DNA of 13,454 nt from Anaerolinea sp. (GTDB taxonomy: Bacteria > Chloroflexota > Anaerolineae > Anaerolineales > Anaerolineaceae), in contig JARKOV010000043.1 of the NCBI GenBank assembly GCA_029975965.1, positions 1-13,454 on the forward strand, given 5' to 3'. Below are positions 12,488 through 13,454 of the stretch, one piece after another (positions within the stretch are counted from its first letter, which is position 1; each line of letters starts with the position of its first letter). The notes beneath the pieces were generated by a model. It did not search any database. It saw only the letters and a program-made list of their open reading frames with translations, and was not told the origin of the DNA. Both the position numbers and the translations under genes were made by a program.

Positions 12488-13033
12488 TCACATTCCCCAG
12501 GCAGCCAATATTTTCTCGATCGTGTTCCAGTTGCGCGTGGTGATCTTCTTGCCGAAGGTTTTCTCGAGCACGCTCATCGCCTCGGTGGTGCGCATCTCCG
12601 GCGAGAGGGTGAGCACGCTGCACACTTCGCCCGACGAGACGCGCAAGATGCGAAATTCACCGCCCGGTGAGACGTAGCCCGCCATTGATTCATCCTTGGG
12701 CGGTACGGAGAGAAAGCTGACGTACAGGCGGGTGTCTTTGGTCACCGCGACGCCCGCGAAAGGCGCGGCAGCCGCCAGCGCGCGAATCTGCTCGCGGCTG
12801 CGCAGCAGCACCCCAATCGAGGCGCCGAATGCCTTTTCCAGACCCGCTTCGATCGCCGCGACCAGCGCATCCACATCGTGCTCTGCCGCCTCGAAGAGCA
12901 CGTTCCCGCTCGCCAGCAGCGTCTGGACGTTTTGGCACCCCATCCCCTCGAAGGCGGCGCGCAAGGCGTCCATCTTGATCTGCTTGTTGCCGCCCACGTT
13001 GATCCCGCGCAAGAACGCGGCGTACGCGTTCAT
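12488..13033 (-). CDS. DUF1697 family protein (181 aa)
   Basis: The N-terminal YAAFLRGINVGGNKQIKM (residues 4-21), the ASGNVLF segment (41-47) and the C-terminal TTRNWNT (165-171) are hallmark motifs of DUF1697. This family of about 180 residues is widespread in bacteria and has a ferredoxin-like double fold. Its function is not established, so none is assigned. GAGG (13044-13041) precedes the ATG by 7 bases. The start codon overlaps the stop of the upstream gene as ATGA, so the two are translationally coupled. No truncation or odd residue is seen. Confidence 0.93.
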   Translation of the reverse strand: MNAYAAFLRGINVGGNKQIKMDALRAAFEGMGCQNVQTLLASGNVLFEAAEHDVDALVAAIEAGLEKAFGASIGVLLRSREQIRALAAAAPFAGVAVTKDTRLYVSFLSVPPKDESMAGYVSPGGEFRILRVSSGEVCSVLTLSPEMRTTEAMSVLEKTFGKKITTRNWNTIEKILAAWGM

Positions 13034-13454
13034 CGGTTGGCCTCATCTTGCAGGCTTTTGATAACGTGCGCGGCGATCTGCTCGGCGAGGAAATCCTGGT
13101 AACCTGGCATTGTCATCACACCCCAGGAGGTGTCGGCGAGGTCGAACTGGCCGTTGACCAGCAACACTTCGCCGCCGGCGAGGTCCAAGGACATGGTGTT
13201 GGTGCGGCGGAAAGACACGTCGCCGGCGGTGGAATAATAAATGGCAAAGCTCAACGCCGAACGGGCATAAAAGGGCGTCCAAAACACGTCTTGTTCTTTC
13301 ACCTCAACCGCCAGGAGCGGGCCGCCGGCCCGGTCGGCAGGCTCAGGCAGCAGGGTCATGCCCGCCTGGCGCGCCAGCACGCGCTCCACGGCGCGCTGCA
13401 AACGCCCATCCGCGCTCACACTGAGAGAAACCGCGGAAAGTGGAATATTCTTTC
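13030..13454 (-). CDS. Unrecognised protein, N-terminus cut by the window edge
   Basis: The frame is open from the right edge of the window to the TGA at 13032-13030. A GTG at 13419 could be a start, but in-frame codons continue without a stop to the edge and have no ribosome site before the GTG, so this is probably the C-terminal part of a longer protein. The visible 141 or so residues are a mixed sequence with beta-strand-like alternation, an aromatic segment (around DVFWTPFYARSALSFAIYYS) and an amphipathic C-terminal helix. I recognise no family and see no catalytic motif. Its stop overlaps the DUF1697 start, which indicates co-expression. Confidence 0.6.
   Translation of the reverse strand, partial: KNIPLSAVSLSVSADGRLQRAVERVLARQAGMTLLPEPADRAGGPLLAVEVKEQDVFWTPFYARSALSFAIYYSTAGDVSFRRTNTMSLDLAGGEVLLVNGQFDLADTSWGVMTMPGYQDFLAEQIAAHVIKSLQDEANR

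Overview
The window looks like a GC-rich Chloroflexota (Anaerolineae-like) chromosome with the end of an integrated genetic element in a tRNA gene. The placement is an inference. It rests on the DUF2723 membrane protein, the cytoplasmic GH4/serine-hydrolase/GH78 set, canonical AAGGAG ribosome sites, a perfect TTGACA-17-TATAAT promoter, and copies of the dispersed 'agagattgcttcgc...ctcgcaatgac' palindromic repeat that I associate with such genomes. No rRNA or other phylogenetic marker is present.

Positions 1 to about 2901 are visibly more AT-rich and form the right end of an integrative element whose left end lies outside the window. It holds two overlapping small reading frames, a cluster of GCATGGCAA/TTGCCATGC repeats, and a gene-free stretch (420-830) with interleaved inverted repeats. 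That stretch also has an extended -10 promoter and an intrinsic terminator in a structured leader. A compact three-gene transcript follows: a divergent sigma-70-like protein (831-1370), a DUF2292-type small protein (1398-1607) and a tyrosine recombinase (1623-2852). The end of the recombinase gene carries A-tracts phased at about 10 bp that run into a perfect 17-bp hairpin, next to tRNA-Lys(CTT) (2902-2974, minus). The 3' half of that tRNA is the probable integration target.

Positions 3015-6810 are a minus-strand operon: a GH4 NAD-dependent glycosidase, a cytoplasmic class-C-beta-lactamase-fold serine hydrolase and a PfkB-family sugar kinase. The tRNA promoter begins inside the kinase stop codon. 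Divergently, 7069-11522 encodes a DUF2723 GT-C-type membrane protein and a GH78 alpha-L-rhamnosidase-like enzyme, 26 bp apart. The shared 258-bp intergenic region carries a TGTAC-N7-GTACA palindrome. GH4, GH78 and the kinase together suggest intracellular breakdown of imported oligosaccharides, possibly rhamnose/uronate-containing ones. That substrate is inferred.

Two tandem copies of a short MITE-like palindromic repeat (11537-11812) separate GH78 from a convergent minus-strand group. This group comprises hypoxanthine phosphoribosyltransferase (hpt), a DUF1697 protein, and an unrecognised protein that runs off the right edge and is joined to the DUF1697 gene by an ATGA overlap.

The most unusual material is in the element end: the repeat cluster, the sigma-like gene behind a possible attenuator, the recombinase with Gln at a catalytic His position, and the phased A-tracts beside the att site. 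I see no clear defence system or CRISPR array.
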